From Rutidosis leptorrhynchoides (lineage: Eukaryota; Streptophyta; Magnoliopsida; Asterales; Asteraceae), in contig NC_092333.1 in assembly GCF_046630445.1 (NCBI RefSeq), forward strand, positions 361,449,501-361,513,500: a stretch of DNA of 64,000 bases, read 5' to 3'. The notes below the pieces were generated by a model. It was given only the letters and a program-made list of their open reading frames with translations, was not told where the DNA came from and ran no database searches. The translations under genes and the position numbers were made by a program. Positions 36,004 through 47,587 of this stretch are shown here, in pieces (position 1 is the stretch's first letter; the number at the start of each line of letters is the position of its first letter).

Positions 36004-36056
36004 CTTGTAGCTTGCACATTTCACCAAACAAAATGGACATGAGAAATCCTTTGTAA
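36004..36056 (-). pseudogene. Captured exon: first half of an EMF2/VRN2-type C2H2 zinc finger
   Basis: 53 nt between acceptor AAATCTGTAG and donor GTAGAT. It translates to TKDFSCPFCLVKCASYK, the Cys half of the plant Polycomb SUZ12-like finger. With the next exon it gives C-x2-C-x12-H-x4-H. The splice phase is exact (two bases, then 17 whole codons). The intron of 102 nt begins GT and ends AG, so the capture took genomic DNA and not cDNA. Confidence 0.8.
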
Positions 36057-36660
36057 CTACAGATTTAACACCAATTTAACAAAGGTAGAAACATAGTTTA
36101 AAAAAATAAATAAATGAGAGGTTGTAAAATTCCATTGTATTTCGTATCGTAGATGTCGATGTAGAAGATTGATATAGTAATTATATTAAGTGGCAACACC
36201 ATAACACGGTAAAACTGAAAACAGGAAGCCATTTAAAATATAAAAGTAGTTTTGCATAATGATAAACACAACAATTGCATATAATTAGAGGATTATGATT
36301 CTAGATTGTCTTGTGCAAAAGAAAATAAGTTTATTTTCTAAGTGTCTTCCATTAAAATAACCCAATTTGGATATAACCCTTTGTGACATGTAAACTTAAT
36401 CCCATGGAGAGACCAACCACATGATATTCAAGTAAAATTCAAGATAAAAAATACGTTTTAAAGCCACGAACATAATAAATCGTCAATCAATTAGAGCATA
36501 GAACAAATCCACATACCTTCACTCCTCTGCACGTCAAAAGTAGCGGAAGAATGGAGGTGGACCACAAAGCGATCGCCGGCGATTGGATTTGAAGGGCGGT
36601 GGGTATGTGTGCCGTTATATTACGAAGTATAATCTACCTAGTTAGGGTTTTGATTTTATG
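36057..36660 (-). other. Possible intron and 5' non-coding exon of the captured gene
   Basis: On the minus strand a GC-richer stretch (about 36650-36520) contains AAAACCCTAAC (telo-box-like, common in plant 5' ends) and CAATCGCCGGCGATCG, ending at a plausible donor AAG|GTATGT near 36517. It could be a captured promoter/5'UTR. Nothing coding is visible between it and the finger exon. Confidence 0.35.
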
Positions 36661-39535
36661 AACCGCAGGAGGAAAAAATTAGTACTGGGTTTTCTTTTAA
36701 ACGCCCGTAATAACAATAATTCACGATTTTAAAATTTTTAAATGTTTGTGGTATTGAATTTGAATTTTGGCCTTTGACTTTTTTTCTGGAATTTTAGATT
36801 TGAACTAGTTTAATACCCGCAACCTTGCGAGATCAGGAAAGAAAATATTTACTTAGGTCGAACATTATTATATTAGATATATAATACTATGTATTTATTC
36901 ACTATTGACGACAAGCATATTAATGTAGCTTATCTGCAGATAAAATGAATAGGATATTGCACGATATCAATCTAGCTATGTGTAGTTGATGAAAACAAAA
37001 TCGATAACTCTAAAGTAAGAATATCTCCATTGACTTGACCATTTTGCAACAATTAGCAATTGAATTCCATTGGTAAGAAATGGATAGGGTTAACAATTAA
37101 CAAATATTACTTTGAAATATACAATGAAAATGCCAATTAACATCAACCAGCAACAGCAATATCTTCACATATATCCATTTGAGTCTTGCTACGTATAATA
37201 AGAGACCACCGTTCATGGACCAGCCGAAAATAGGTAACCATGGCTTTTCTGATTCAATTCCTTTCTTGTACTGCTTGGTGAAATTACTATTGGGAGTTGA
37301 AAAAGTTTGTGTTATTCTTCATCTACCCCAACCAACAAAGAATATATAGTCCATTACGTTAACCAACTGCAACCAAAAATTCCATAACTTTATTAGTATA
37401 TGAAAGAATACCCAACGAAAGTTTAATGCTACTATTAAAGAAATTCGAAGAAACTTACAATACCTAAAACAGTATCATTGATTCGTAACAAAGAAGAAAA
37501 AATGACTGAAAAATTACTAAGTTTATGTAGGGAGTTGCAAACTAACCATCAATTAGGGCCTAACCCATTTGTTGAGCAGGATAATGTTTTATTGTCATGG
37601 GTCTTATCTCATGATCTTAATCTATAGTGTCGTTTTCAATGGGTTTTTGAATGTGTCGAATAACCTGGTTCCTCTCATGACACTTTCTTGTGATGCCATA
37701 CACGTATCTTTCAGCAACATTAGATTTGTTGACAACAGTGTGATAGTACTTATATTACGTAACTATGTCAACTAAAACGCAAACAAACGTATATACGTCA
37801 TATCAACCAGAAATTTCTGTTAACGAATTTACATACATGATGCAAAGTATCTTTTAGAAGTGGCCATTTTAGCCCATTCTATTATAGAATTGTAGATAGA
37901 TGGGTTGATTAGTTTTTATCTAAAATATAGGGTAAACTAAGCTAACAAGATAACAGATCAAACATATTATATGCATGGATAACCCAACATTACCAGTCAA
38001 ATAAGCGTGAATATAAAGTCTTAGCCAAACCATCTATGCTAACAAACGCACCCTCAGGATCAACACTTCTTTGGATAACTTATTTAGGGGTAACCATCAC
38101 ACGTTTTAGTAGTGCATCTTCCAAAGCATTATGATCACACCTATCAATCATAGACAACAAATTTAGAGAGCATGTATAACCAACGAAAAAAAGGAAGATA
38201 GTACATGTAACAAATAAAATCCACTTTAACTACAAATGAGATTCAGATTATGTTTTATCTCGAATGAGTCAAACAAACTTTCATATAATAGCTTATCATA
38301 AACATGTCATATGAGTGGATAGTCACCCAAACAAACTTTCAATTCGGGTTTTGTTGATCTGAAATTCTATCCTCAGAAAACTGTTTTACAGTGGATACAA
38401 ACACATATAAAAATAAGAACGAAGAAACTGCTTCCTATTTTGCAGTAAATTAAATATTCATCATCACCATTTTCCAAAATTCGCCTAAACTGGGTTTCAT
38501 TCTTTCCTTTCCTTGAATCATAAACCATATATCGTAATCATCATAGATATATTTAAAGAAACGGCCATCTACATTAACATGATACGAATATCATTATCAG
38601 TGTTTAACGAAGTTGTGGAGAACTCGTCATTTTGTACACATCCCGAGTTATTCAATATAACTTCCACTTTCGTATTGCTTTTCAAAAAAAAAACTTCCAC
38701 TTTCATATTTCAATCTCCATCTCACATCATAATGTGAATTATGCATCATAGGTCATACGCTATATGAATACAAGATAATTTGAAACAGCAAAAATTCAAT
38801 AGTACAATCAAAAGGGAGTGTATTTTAAGTTGATGTGTGCATCTTCGTACGACAATTTCAACGACTCAAAAAAATTGAATTTGTAAAACGTGGATTTCTT
38901 ATTGATGCAACTTTTGCATTAATCAAAAAGAGAAAATTGAAACCCTAAATTTGCCCATTGTTATATGGAAAAGGACTGTAAACTTAATTTAGGAGTTAAT
39001 TTTTGAAACGAAAATTAGGGATTGATATCGATAATCATGTTTCGATTACACATCCGCAATCAATAAGTATGAAACTGTCATACCAGAATTGCATACCTGA
39101 TGTTCAACATTTGATGGTCGACGGCCGATGGATGACATCTTCGTACGAACGTTCCAGGTACGCAAAATATGCAGTAGCCTCCGATGTAGCGTGAAAAATG
39201 AATATGTTAAAATATCTAATTTTTGATGGACGGTTAGCTTAATGAGCGGTTTTTGCTGATTGATATGGAGGGACAGATTTATATTTTTATCTCTTTCTTA
39301 ATAAGAAAGAGACAAATCTTAAGTAACATAAATTATGTTCGTTAGATCTTTGATTAAAATATCTATTCAATGGTTGAGATCATCTACTAAAAGAATCTTT
39401 TTCTTCATGTTAACTATATATGACCGTGCTTTAATAGATAGAGAAAATTGAAAGATGGAAATTTAAATTTGAACTGAAATTTGAGATTTTATTTTCTAAT
39501 TTTTTTAAACTTAGAATTTAAGTTCTTTTTCAATA
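36661..39535. other. CACTA internal sequence without recognisable genes
   Basis: AT-rich. A minus-strand stretch at about 37755-37610 is open for about 49 codons (containing AERYVYGITRKCHERNQVI) and might be another exon, but no partner exon was found. Otherwise nothing supportable. Confidence 0.35.
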
Positions 39536-39796
39536 CTCCTTCCGTTTAAAATTATTGTTATGTTTTAACTTCTTAAATTCTTCCTTATACAACTTTAACT
39601 TTGAATATATTTATTTGTGTTGCATAATATTTAATGAAAATCATACAAATAAAACTCATTTCAAAATCGAATCAATTCATATACGGAGTAGTTTTTATCA
39701 AATATTATATAGCACGAATAAAAAATATTTAAAGTTAAAATTTTAATAAGAAATACCTTGAAATCTAATGGGACATTTATCTTGTGATGGAGGGAG
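39536..39796. mobile_element. Stowaway-like MITE (261 bp)
   Basis: Ends CTCCTTCCGTTT and the inverse of ...GATGGAGGGAG form short inverted repeats of the CTCCCTCCGT type, flanked by TA on both sides (39534-39535, 39797-39798). This is the signature of Tc1/mariner-derived Stowaway elements. The interior is AT-rich and non-coding. Confidence 0.75.
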
Positions 39797-40440
39797 TAGA
39801 ATTTAGTGATATTTGAATTTTGAGATAGACCTAGATGAAGAAGGGTTAATTAAATAAGATAATGGCGAGCGAGAGTATGAATAAGAGCGTAAAGGCTACT
39901 AGAAGAACTAATACAAATTGTATCACGATTGAATCATTCGAGGGGTCATACTAAACGATGCGCCTTCTAGTACATAGTGACATGCAAGACACATAAGAAA
40001 ATGCCACATCTTAGAAACATGGGAAAACAATAGAGGTGTCATTATCAATGTCAAACACGACATCTCATATAAACCATACAGCTACATTACCTGAACTGAC
40101 GAGGAAGAGTATATTTCTGGGACCACATACCTTTGATTGACCGACAATCGGAAAACTTAATGTTAATAATCATTCCGATGATTGGATGACTCATATTTAG
40201 AAGAAACATCAAACGACCAATTTACAAAGAACTCATTTATGAGTTCCTTACCACTTATTAGCTGTTAGTTATGGAAAAACATTATACGGGTACGGTTCAT
40301 TGTTGTTAAATTGGTGCGGATAATATTCATTTTTATAACCGACCCATTTTTTCAATTTCTCGTTTTGCTTCATGTTTCAATTTCGAGTTGCGTAATAGGT
40401 CTAAACGGGCTGTGGGTCAAATCAATTTCATTTTTGTACT

Positions 40441-40535
40441 TTCCAAACGGGTATTGGGTTTAAGGTGTAGGGTTCAAGGGTTTATGTTTTAGAGTCTAGA
40501 ATATGGGGTTTTGGGTGTAGGATTTATGGTTTATG
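40441..40535 (+). repeat. Degenerate telomere-like G/T repeat
   Basis: Imperfect copies of GGGTTTA(A/G)GGT, such as GGGTTTAAGGTGTAGGGTTC. Short and diverged. Confidence 0.45.
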
Positions 40536-40550
40536 GCTTACCAATAATCA

Positions 40551-40905
40551 TCATCAACAGACCGTTACTGAACCAGTGAACCAGCACCGGATCACCAAAC
40601 AATCGAACCACCATAATACCATCTCCGAACCAACAAACCAACACTGATAGTGGCAATGAAAACCACCGGACGAACAAACCACCACGGGACCACCAGACCA
40701 CCGCTAGATCACTGAACCACCACCGGACCACAAAACCACCACTGGAACACCGTATCGCCACTGGACCACCACCAGACTACCAAACTAGATATACGAACCA
40801 CCACCTGACCATCGAACCACTACCGGACCATAGGACAACCACCAGATCACCAAACCACCACTAGACCCACGAACCATGACCGGAGTACCCATAAACCACT
40901 AGCAT
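40551..40905. repeat. ACC-rich minisatellite
   Basis: About 355 bp of diverged tandem units close to ACCACCGGACCACC(A/G)AACC. The Trp-rich minus-strand ORF here is a by-product of the repeat. Confidence 0.75.
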
Positions 40906-41057
40906 ATAGACCCTCACCAAATCACTCATTAATAAGATAATAATCAGTTAGTTATTAACAATAAATATAATATAATTCCTTCTATATATTAAATAAACCC
41001 TTAATGCCTTAATAGAGCAATTGTTTAAATCAACATAAATATAGGCCATTAGACTAA

Positions 41058-41395
41058 GGCCATGTTTGATTAGGCCTTAATGGACTTAAAGTATGAAACT
41101 TAATATGGAAAGTGATTGACAAGTATTTGTTTTTAACTTATTAAATAAGGCGCATCTTAATGATAAAAAATTTAAATAAGTGTTAATTTTCATTTAGGTC
41201 CCGACTTTTTAGTAACTGCTCTAGTAACTAACCATGTACATGGTTAACTTAATAAATTCAATTATTCAGATGGTTATTCAACATATAAAACAAACACAAA
41301 TTATTTATTTGTCACTCAGTCCTCACAGAAGTCTTATTTAATTCAGAAAATAGAATTTAATGAAAAAAACCTACGGGGCCTAATAGAGCAAGGCC
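41058..41395. mobile_element. Tourist-like (PIF/Harbinger) MITE, 338 bp
   Basis: Terminal inverted repeats GGCCATGTTTGATTAGGCC and (inverse of the right end) GGCCTTGCTCTATTAGGCC match at most positions, flanked by TAA on both sides (41055-41057, 41396-41398). A 3-bp TAA/TTA duplication and GGCC(A/T)TGTTTG ends fit PIF/Harbinger MITEs. Confidence 0.68.
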
Positions 41396-41565
41396 TAAAT
41401 ATTTTTTATTTCCTAATTACTGTACTTTGTAAGGAAAAAAACACGCGCCTCTATTTCCATTCCCTTCCAGTTCCAGTTTATCGTAAAAGAGTAATACGTA
41501 AAAGAAAAACTGGAGCGTGATTATCAAACCGTCATTATCAATAGATATCGATTCTTAGAGATCGA

Positions 41566-41620
41566 ATGAACAACCTATTTGTCATCGCAGTCATCTTCAC
41601 CATGACGAGTATTCATGAAG
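41566..41620 (+). pseudogene. Possible first exon of a captured gene
   Basis: An ATG begins an open 55-nt stretch (MNNLFVIAVIFTMTSIHE) ending at a donor-like GAAG|GTATCT. It is preceded by pyrimidine-rich and purine-rich leader-like sequence. The product is unrecognised and hydrophobic. It is the leftmost of several plus-strand exon-like segments up to 46077. Confidence 0.3.
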
Positions 41621-43266
41621 GTATCTCATTCTATTTCTGCTTCTTCCTTACTTTTTATTAAAGCTAAAATTAGGGCTTTTAATTGCTTATATTCACCACA
41701 TAGTAGCTTCAAGAGGCATCAACATATATTTGTACTCAGTTTATAAAGGCAGATAGCCATAATCCCACATTCACATAATCAATAACTTGCTAGGGTGCAG
41801 CACCTCAAAGGTTGAATGTTGGATGAGGTTTGATTCCCTTGATCATCAATTCTTTCATGAAGTAATTTCTTCTCTTTATCTCTGTTACTGTTAATAACTA
41901 TGTGTATAAGTTGAATTAACTCTGTTTATAACTCTGTTATTTCAAAGATGATTTTTGGAATGATTTAGGTTTTGATTTCTTTAAACTTAACTTTTGTATA
42001 TTTTGTCGTTATATAGTTCATATCTGATATATGAATTGAATTGAATGTTGAGGTGGCGTTGTTGTTATTTTGTCGTTATTTAGTTCATATCTGATACATT
42101 CAAAGGTATAAACCTTATATTATATTTGTGTTGTTGTTTAACACATATGTTGCCTTGCTAATTCGAATTCTATGCCAGCAATCTCAGGCAACAGGTTTTC
42201 AACTAGTATTATATTAGAATGACTCTTAACTTTGTTGGTGGTGAATGATACTGGAAATGAATCTTTATCAAGTGTATTAAAGATATTCCTATAGTTTCTT
42301 GAAATATAGTACTTCATTATAATCAATACAGAGTATCAGTTTGTAGTAGGTTCTATAATAGTAGTAGTTGTTTATTAGTTACTACTTTAATTAAATTTTT
42401 TGAATTCAACTTAGTGTATTGATTAGATTGAGAATAACAAGCATGTGAATAACAAGCATGTGGTCAGCCGCGCGATGTGCCGGTCGACAGGTAGATATTA
42501 TTACATTTTCGTTCATTGTTTACAAAAGTGCTTACAAAGGCATTGTACATTGTTAATATGAGGAGCAAGTAGTATATAGATATTTAAACAAAAGAGGTTT
42601 TTAAACTGCTGTCAACGTTGGTTTAAGAGCATATTATAGGCTGGTTTTTCTTTATGCGGTTAAAATTATATGCTCATTAGTGGTTCTTGTCTTCACTTAA
42701 TATTTTTTTTTCATGAGTTCTTTTTAAGGAGTGTCATTGTCACAATGAGATTTCCAGTGATAAGTATATGTTTAGTGTTTTCAATGTGGCAAGTTTTTTC
42801 AACTGTTGCAGGATGTGGGATGTTCTTTCAATGGCTTTGGGAGTTGTTGGTACTTGCTTCAGGCTGTCAGAATCTGTTTGTGTTATATAGCTCTGCATGG
42901 TTGGTCTATGGTTATTCCTCCTGGATCTTCGACAAATGGGAACCCTGCCTCTTCCATTTTATATGTGCAAGTAATTTAGAAGCAGTACTTGTTTTTTTTT
43001 TTTTTATTATTGTTAGTTTGTGTTAATGGAATTTTTAATAATCCAGAATTATACCTATAATTTTATCATCTTGTAAGCCACGGTCAATGCAGCCTGTACC
43101 ATTGTTGAGTCTTTCAATTTTTTTTTCCCAGATGCGGCAGGCATTGTAACACCATGCTCTTCGGTGGTCTATCTTTTTAACTATTCGTTCGCAAGTGAAG
43201 TGGTCCTTCTGTAAGATTGTTGTTAGCTTTCTTAACGAGTGTACCTGTTTATTTTTATTTTCATAG
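41621..43266 (+). other. Intron-like sequence, with a possible exon at about 42818-42971
   Basis: T-rich, intron-like. The stretch after ACTGTTGCAG (42817) is open in more than one frame to a possible GTAATT donor; no homology recognised, so I do not call it coding. Confidence 0.3.
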
Positions 43267-43302
43267 ACTTGCTCGGTAAATTTGAGGGTTTTGAGTTAGC
43301 AG
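43267..43302 (+). pseudogene. Captured internal exon of an unidentified gene
   Basis: 36 nt between TTTTCATAG and GTATGA. It reads (x)LLGKFEGFELA with one base over at the end, matching exactly the phase of the next exon at 43507. Confidence 0.5.
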
Positions 43303-43506
43303 GTATGACAGGGTTTATCTATTTCTTTTCTTTTCGTGATCTTCACTTTTGTATCTGAGTCTGTTTGTATGAAGCATTGGGTTTGTGTTGTATTTCTATG
43401 AGTACATGTTTATTTTATGGATTTTCTGTTAGGATAGTGTTTTGTAGGCAGCATAATTATCTGTGATTATTCTATACTTGCACGTTGATCGTTTGATGAA
43501 ACTCAG

Positions 43507-43694
43507 GAAATTGTAATGTCAGCACTTTAATCGAACAAGTTGTGGAGGACGAGTCAAAAATTGAAGGAATACCAGATGATTGCTCAAAAGTATTAGTTTG
43601 GCATCTTCCAATCGAATTATCATCTGTATATCCTCAACAATGGTCACTTAATGCCAAACTCGATGCTGTTCTTCCAATTTCAATATTAAGCTGA
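43507..43694 (+). pseudogene. Captured terminal exon of an unidentified gene
   Basis: 188 nt from acceptor GAAACTCAG to TGA, open throughout in the frame dictated by the preceding exon (GNCNVSTLIEQVVEDESK..., later IPDDCSKVLVWHLP and YPQQWSLNAKLDAVLP). Codon usage and residue mix look protein-like, and the TGA is followed by sequence with 3'UTR character. I do not recognise the gene. Confidence 0.55.
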
Positions 43695-45371
43695 TGCTTT
43701 AGTCTTAGTTTTATTCTAAGGTATATGCATTTTCTGTTTATGAAGTTCCTTTTTTTTCCTTTCTTTTTTTTATAATACAATATAAATTCTATGAACGAAA
43801 TGTTTCAAGGGATGAAAAATGCTGTTAAAGGAAATGGATCAAAGGGGGTTAAATGGATCAAAAGTTGCTGAAAACATATTCATTTCATTACAACCTCAAA
43901 TCATTTTATTTTATATACTTCTTTTCATTTGATTATACTTGTAAGGCAGGGATGCTTTCTTGTAATTTGACAAAGAAATGATGGGAGATTGAAATAGAGT
44001 GGACTCTTTGCTCCATATTTGTTGTAATTTATGTACTTCTTTCATATCATGATCGGGTGCTTTAATCGGTTTAAGCTTTTCATTATTGTAATTTATGTAC
44101 TTCTGTCATAATGAATGCTTATGATTGAGCCTTGCAATGAGAAAAAATCGAATCATAACTTGGCATGACAACATATAACTTGCAGCCATGATGATCCCTG
44201 TATTCATGTTTGAAATTATCAAATTTATCATCTAAATGGGCTGTGATGATCAATATGTAGGAACTAAGTTGAGCAATGATAATGAATGGGTTCGAAACTT
44301 GGTGGGGCAACATAAGTTGTAGCCATTCAACCCATTATCCATTGCTTAATTTTATACTTATGCTTGAGACCTCTTTTTTGTGATGGTAACACTTGCAACT
44401 ATGGTGATACGCATCCTATTGGTTGGAAAAATATGTATTTATATGAGCCCCAATGCTACTTTTGTTTTCTAAATTTGAGAGAGTATATTGGAAACATCTT
44501 TTAAAAGCCAAATGAAATGAAGATTACGTTCATCCGGTACGTACGTGAATAGAAACCACAAATCAGCAATAAAAGTGTAAGTTGCTCTTTCTGTTGGCTG
44601 CACTGTTAGCACACTTTTTTAACACTAAATGACTAAATAGTTGTAGTTTTTTCTGTGTTTGTGACGTTCAAGAGGCATTATGGAAGTAACTACTTTCAAA
44701 CACAATTCGTTCAGATTGACATTGATAATGCATTGCAACTACTTGATGGTTGAAAAGGTTAGTTTTTGTTCGATACATGTAAATAAAACTCATGTTTTCT
44801 CTTGCTTTATGATTGACTTTTATTGGCAACTAAATCATCCATCACTAATGTATCATGTAAAGTAGCATCTATTTGTGTATACTCTATACGCATTGTTACA
44901 AAATCAGATGGTACTAACTTGACACCTTATAGCAGTGTCTAAATTTTTTGTCAAATAATGCGGTGTTTATGTGACATGACTTACAAATTACAAGCTACCC
45001 CTTCCAATTTATTAGAAGTCTCAAAGACGACTAACATTGTAATTGTAAATTAAATTTGTTAAGCAGATTCGAGTGGTTATGCTTTGGTTGTTAATCGACG
45101 TTAGAAAATGGTAAAGTGTCTCTTAATTTGTGTGTGTGTGTCGCCCTGAACAGCTAATGTTGGTAATTGACTTTTAGGTCACTAAGACTCTAGGATATTC
45201 TCGTCAAACAAGGAATGATTTGAACATTTGACTTTCTTGAACCTGGCACAAATTGCAATTTGTTTACAATGGTCATTCATAAATGAGCGCTTTATTTGTT
45301 TGTTTATCTTCTAAGTTTCATGGTATAAATGTTAGTGACTACAATATATAAAATTTTCGATTATTGAATAG
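43695..45371 (+). other. CACTA internal sequence, no supportable gene
   Basis: AT-rich with repeated GTAATTTATGTACTTCT (near 44022 and 44088). ORFs on both strands lack features of genes. Confidence 0.4.
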
Positions 45372-45501
45372 TGACGAAGATTTGGTGCAAGGCTAAGGGT
45401 GGTTGTGCTCCATGACGGAGTATTGGAGTACTGGAATTACTAATACGATTGGACCAGCTATGGGGATTGAAGCTCTAAAATATATTAGTTATCCTGCTCA
45501 A
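45372..45501 (+). pseudogene. Captured exon of a UDP-galactose transporter-like gene
   Basis: 130 nt between an AG acceptor and the donor CAA|GTACGT. The second half reads TIGPAMGIEALKYISYPAQ, a hallmark segment of the plant UDP-galactose/UDP-glucose transporter group (UTR3/UTR1-like nucleotide-sugar transporters of ER/Golgi), preceded by YWSTGITN. In the family this is a transmembrane stretch in the N-terminal half of an approximately 330-residue protein. A TAA in the same frame at 45394-45396 and loss of the usual Trp-Trp before YW show decay. No following transporter exon is found, so only a fragment was captured. Confidence 0.75.
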
Positions 45502-45645
45502 GTACGTTAGCTTTTATTTTTTACCTATATGTAACAGATCTTCTGTTGTAATTTTTTTTCAGGGAGGTCGTTAAAGAGATTTAAGTAAGAAAAGTCTTGC
45601 AGATTGTTTTTGTTAATGAAGTGCGTTATGTTGAAATAAGTTTAG

Positions 45646-46077
45646 GTAACGTCATGGCTGAAGCAATTGGTCAAGGTACAAAATAACATTTTTTGTGATT
45701 ATTGATAGATAATGGCATCTTGATTATGGAAAAAAAATATCATTTTTGTAAACCAGAATTTACTCTGTGCAGGGTTTAATAATCATGAGATTTTTGATGG
45801 ACTAAAAGATAGCAAAGAAGAAAATGGTGAGCCTAATGTACAGTAAATAAGTAACCTGTGTTAGTTTTCTTTGTTCCTTTTCATTCTGTAAGACCAAAAA
45901 GTAGTTATAATTTGTAATTTGTGTCAAATGCAGGCATGCGATAGATGTGTACAGCGTCAGCCGCAACTTTCAAGTGAGCTCCAGCCACACACCTTACTGG
46001 AATAAGATGACATTGACAAAGAACATGAAAAAGAACCCGACGTACCAGCTCAATTATCGAAGACGAAGAATAACAGC
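45646..46077 (+). pseudogene. Further exon-like segments near the right end of the CACTA element
   Basis: Two segments with splice-like borders and compatible phase (45646-45675, 45773-45826) read together MAEAIGQGFNNHEIFDG and so on. A third after AAATGCAG (from about 45935) contains CDRCVQRQPQLSSELQPH, then a stop, then an acidic-to-basic stretch ending QRRRRIR. They may be remains of one gene, either captured or an accessory gene of the element. No identification. Confidence 0.35.
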
Positions 46078-46189
46078 CAAAGAAGAAGAAGGATTCGCTA
46101 ACTACCATGTCTATAATGGAATGTTAGCGTATTTACCTAGGCCATTTTGATAGTAAATAGTAAAAGCCATTTAAAACAGACTGTTAAGA

Positions 46190-47559
46190 CGTTCGGTTAA
46201 TATAACCATATTATATTAACATCATAAATACCATTCAGAATCACACCTATCACACCTAATAGAAATGATCTCTTTTGATGAGTCACTATTAATAGTGTCG
46301 TGTGAAATCATATGATAATTAAGACCCAAAAAACCTAAAAGTGTACTAATATTTACAATAATATGACATAAGTATGACATGTCCTATTAGCTTAAGATAT
46401 GATACGACTCGGAAAAATAAATGTCCTATGATACACTAATTAATAAGACTTTTATATAAGGTGTCATATTAAATTAACACATAATGCGACACTAAACTCT
46501 TAAATGTCTTATAAAGTACCATTTTATGATTCACAATTAAAGTGTCCTATGAAATCATATGATAATTATGACTCCAAAAACTAAAAGTGTCCTAAAAATT
46601 GACAATGATACAACATAAGTATTATATGCCCTATTAGCTAAATATATAATATGACTAGGATAAATAAATGTCCTATTATAGTTTATTTCATATGACTTTA
46701 ATATAAAGTGTCTTATTAAATTAACACATAATGTGACACTAAACAGTTATGTCCTATTAGCTAAATATATAATATGACTAGGACAAATAAATGTCATATG
46801 ATAGTTTATTTCATATGACTTTTATATAAAGTGATATTGAATTAACACATAATGCGACACTAAACCGTTAAATGTCTTATAACGAAACATTTTATGATTC
46901 ACAATTAAAGTGTCCTATGAAATCATATGTTAATTATGACCTCAAAACTAAAAGTGTCCTATTAAAGAATTTAAGTGTCCTATTATTTCTACTATAATAC
47001 GACTTACACAAATAAATGTCTTATAAAGAGTAACTCTCATATGACCGTCATACCATGTGTCCTATTACTCTACCAAATAATAAGACACACACATTTAAAT
47101 GTCTTATGAAGTCCCTTTATATGATACACAAATTAAATGTCATATTATATCATATCAACTATTATGATAATTAGGACCTCAAAAATTAATTCGTCCTAAT
47201 AACATACATTTATAGGACATATGTACAAATGTCCTATTATGCTACAACATAATAAGACTCTCGGAAATAAATGGTCTCTAAACGTATATTTCATATGACG
47301 TTCATAACAAGTGTCATGTTATATAAACACATAATGAGACACTAACGAATAAAGGTCTTATAAGCTCCTTTATTAGGATTCACTTTCTAAGTGTCCTATG
47401 AAAATATTTGATAATAGGACACAAAAAAATAATGTGTCCCAGAAAAGAGCTTTTTAGGACCCCACTCTAAAAGAGTATATCATAATGGGACCCTAAATAT
47501 CGTCTGGTCCTATCTAAGTAGCTTTTACGACCTTATTTTACTAGGTCCCAGGAAAAAAG
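46190..47559. repeat. Right subterminal repeat array of the CACTA element
   Basis: About 1.4 kb of interspersed (A/G)TGTCCTAT(T/G)A and TATGAC/TATAATATGACT motifs, with longer direct duplications: a block near 46630-46720 is repeated near 46750-46830. The left array is shorter and uses related GGTCCTA motifs. Confidence 0.75.
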
Positions 47560-47587
47560 GTCCTATAAGTACACTTTTGTTGTAGTG

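Larger units (their letters stand above)
21424..47587. mobile_element. CACTA (En/Spm-type) DNA transposon, about 26.2 kb with nested insertions
   Basis: Both ends carry the CACTA signature: CACTACAACAAAAGTGTAC at 21424 and its inverse complement ending at 47587. The 28-bp terminal inverted repeats (21424-21451, 47560-47587) differ at one base by eye. The flanking triplet CCA (21421-21423 and 47588-47590) is a 3-bp target duplication, as expected for CACTA elements. Both ends have subterminal repeat arrays. Inside are retrotransposon C, two MITEs and exon fragments of host genes. Without C and its duplication the element is about 14.9 kb. I find no transposase motif, so it is likely non-autonomous and a gene-capturing element. 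Confidence 0.9.

Noticed and set aside
40531-40761. Trp-rich minus-strand ORF
   Set aside because: By-product of the ACC-rich minisatellite; no constraint visible.
42670-43026. 118-codon plus-strand ORF, Phe/Leu-rich
   Set aside because: The region is open in more than one frame and T-rich; the ORF crosses likely intron sequence. Only the possible exon at about 42818-42971 is mentioned.
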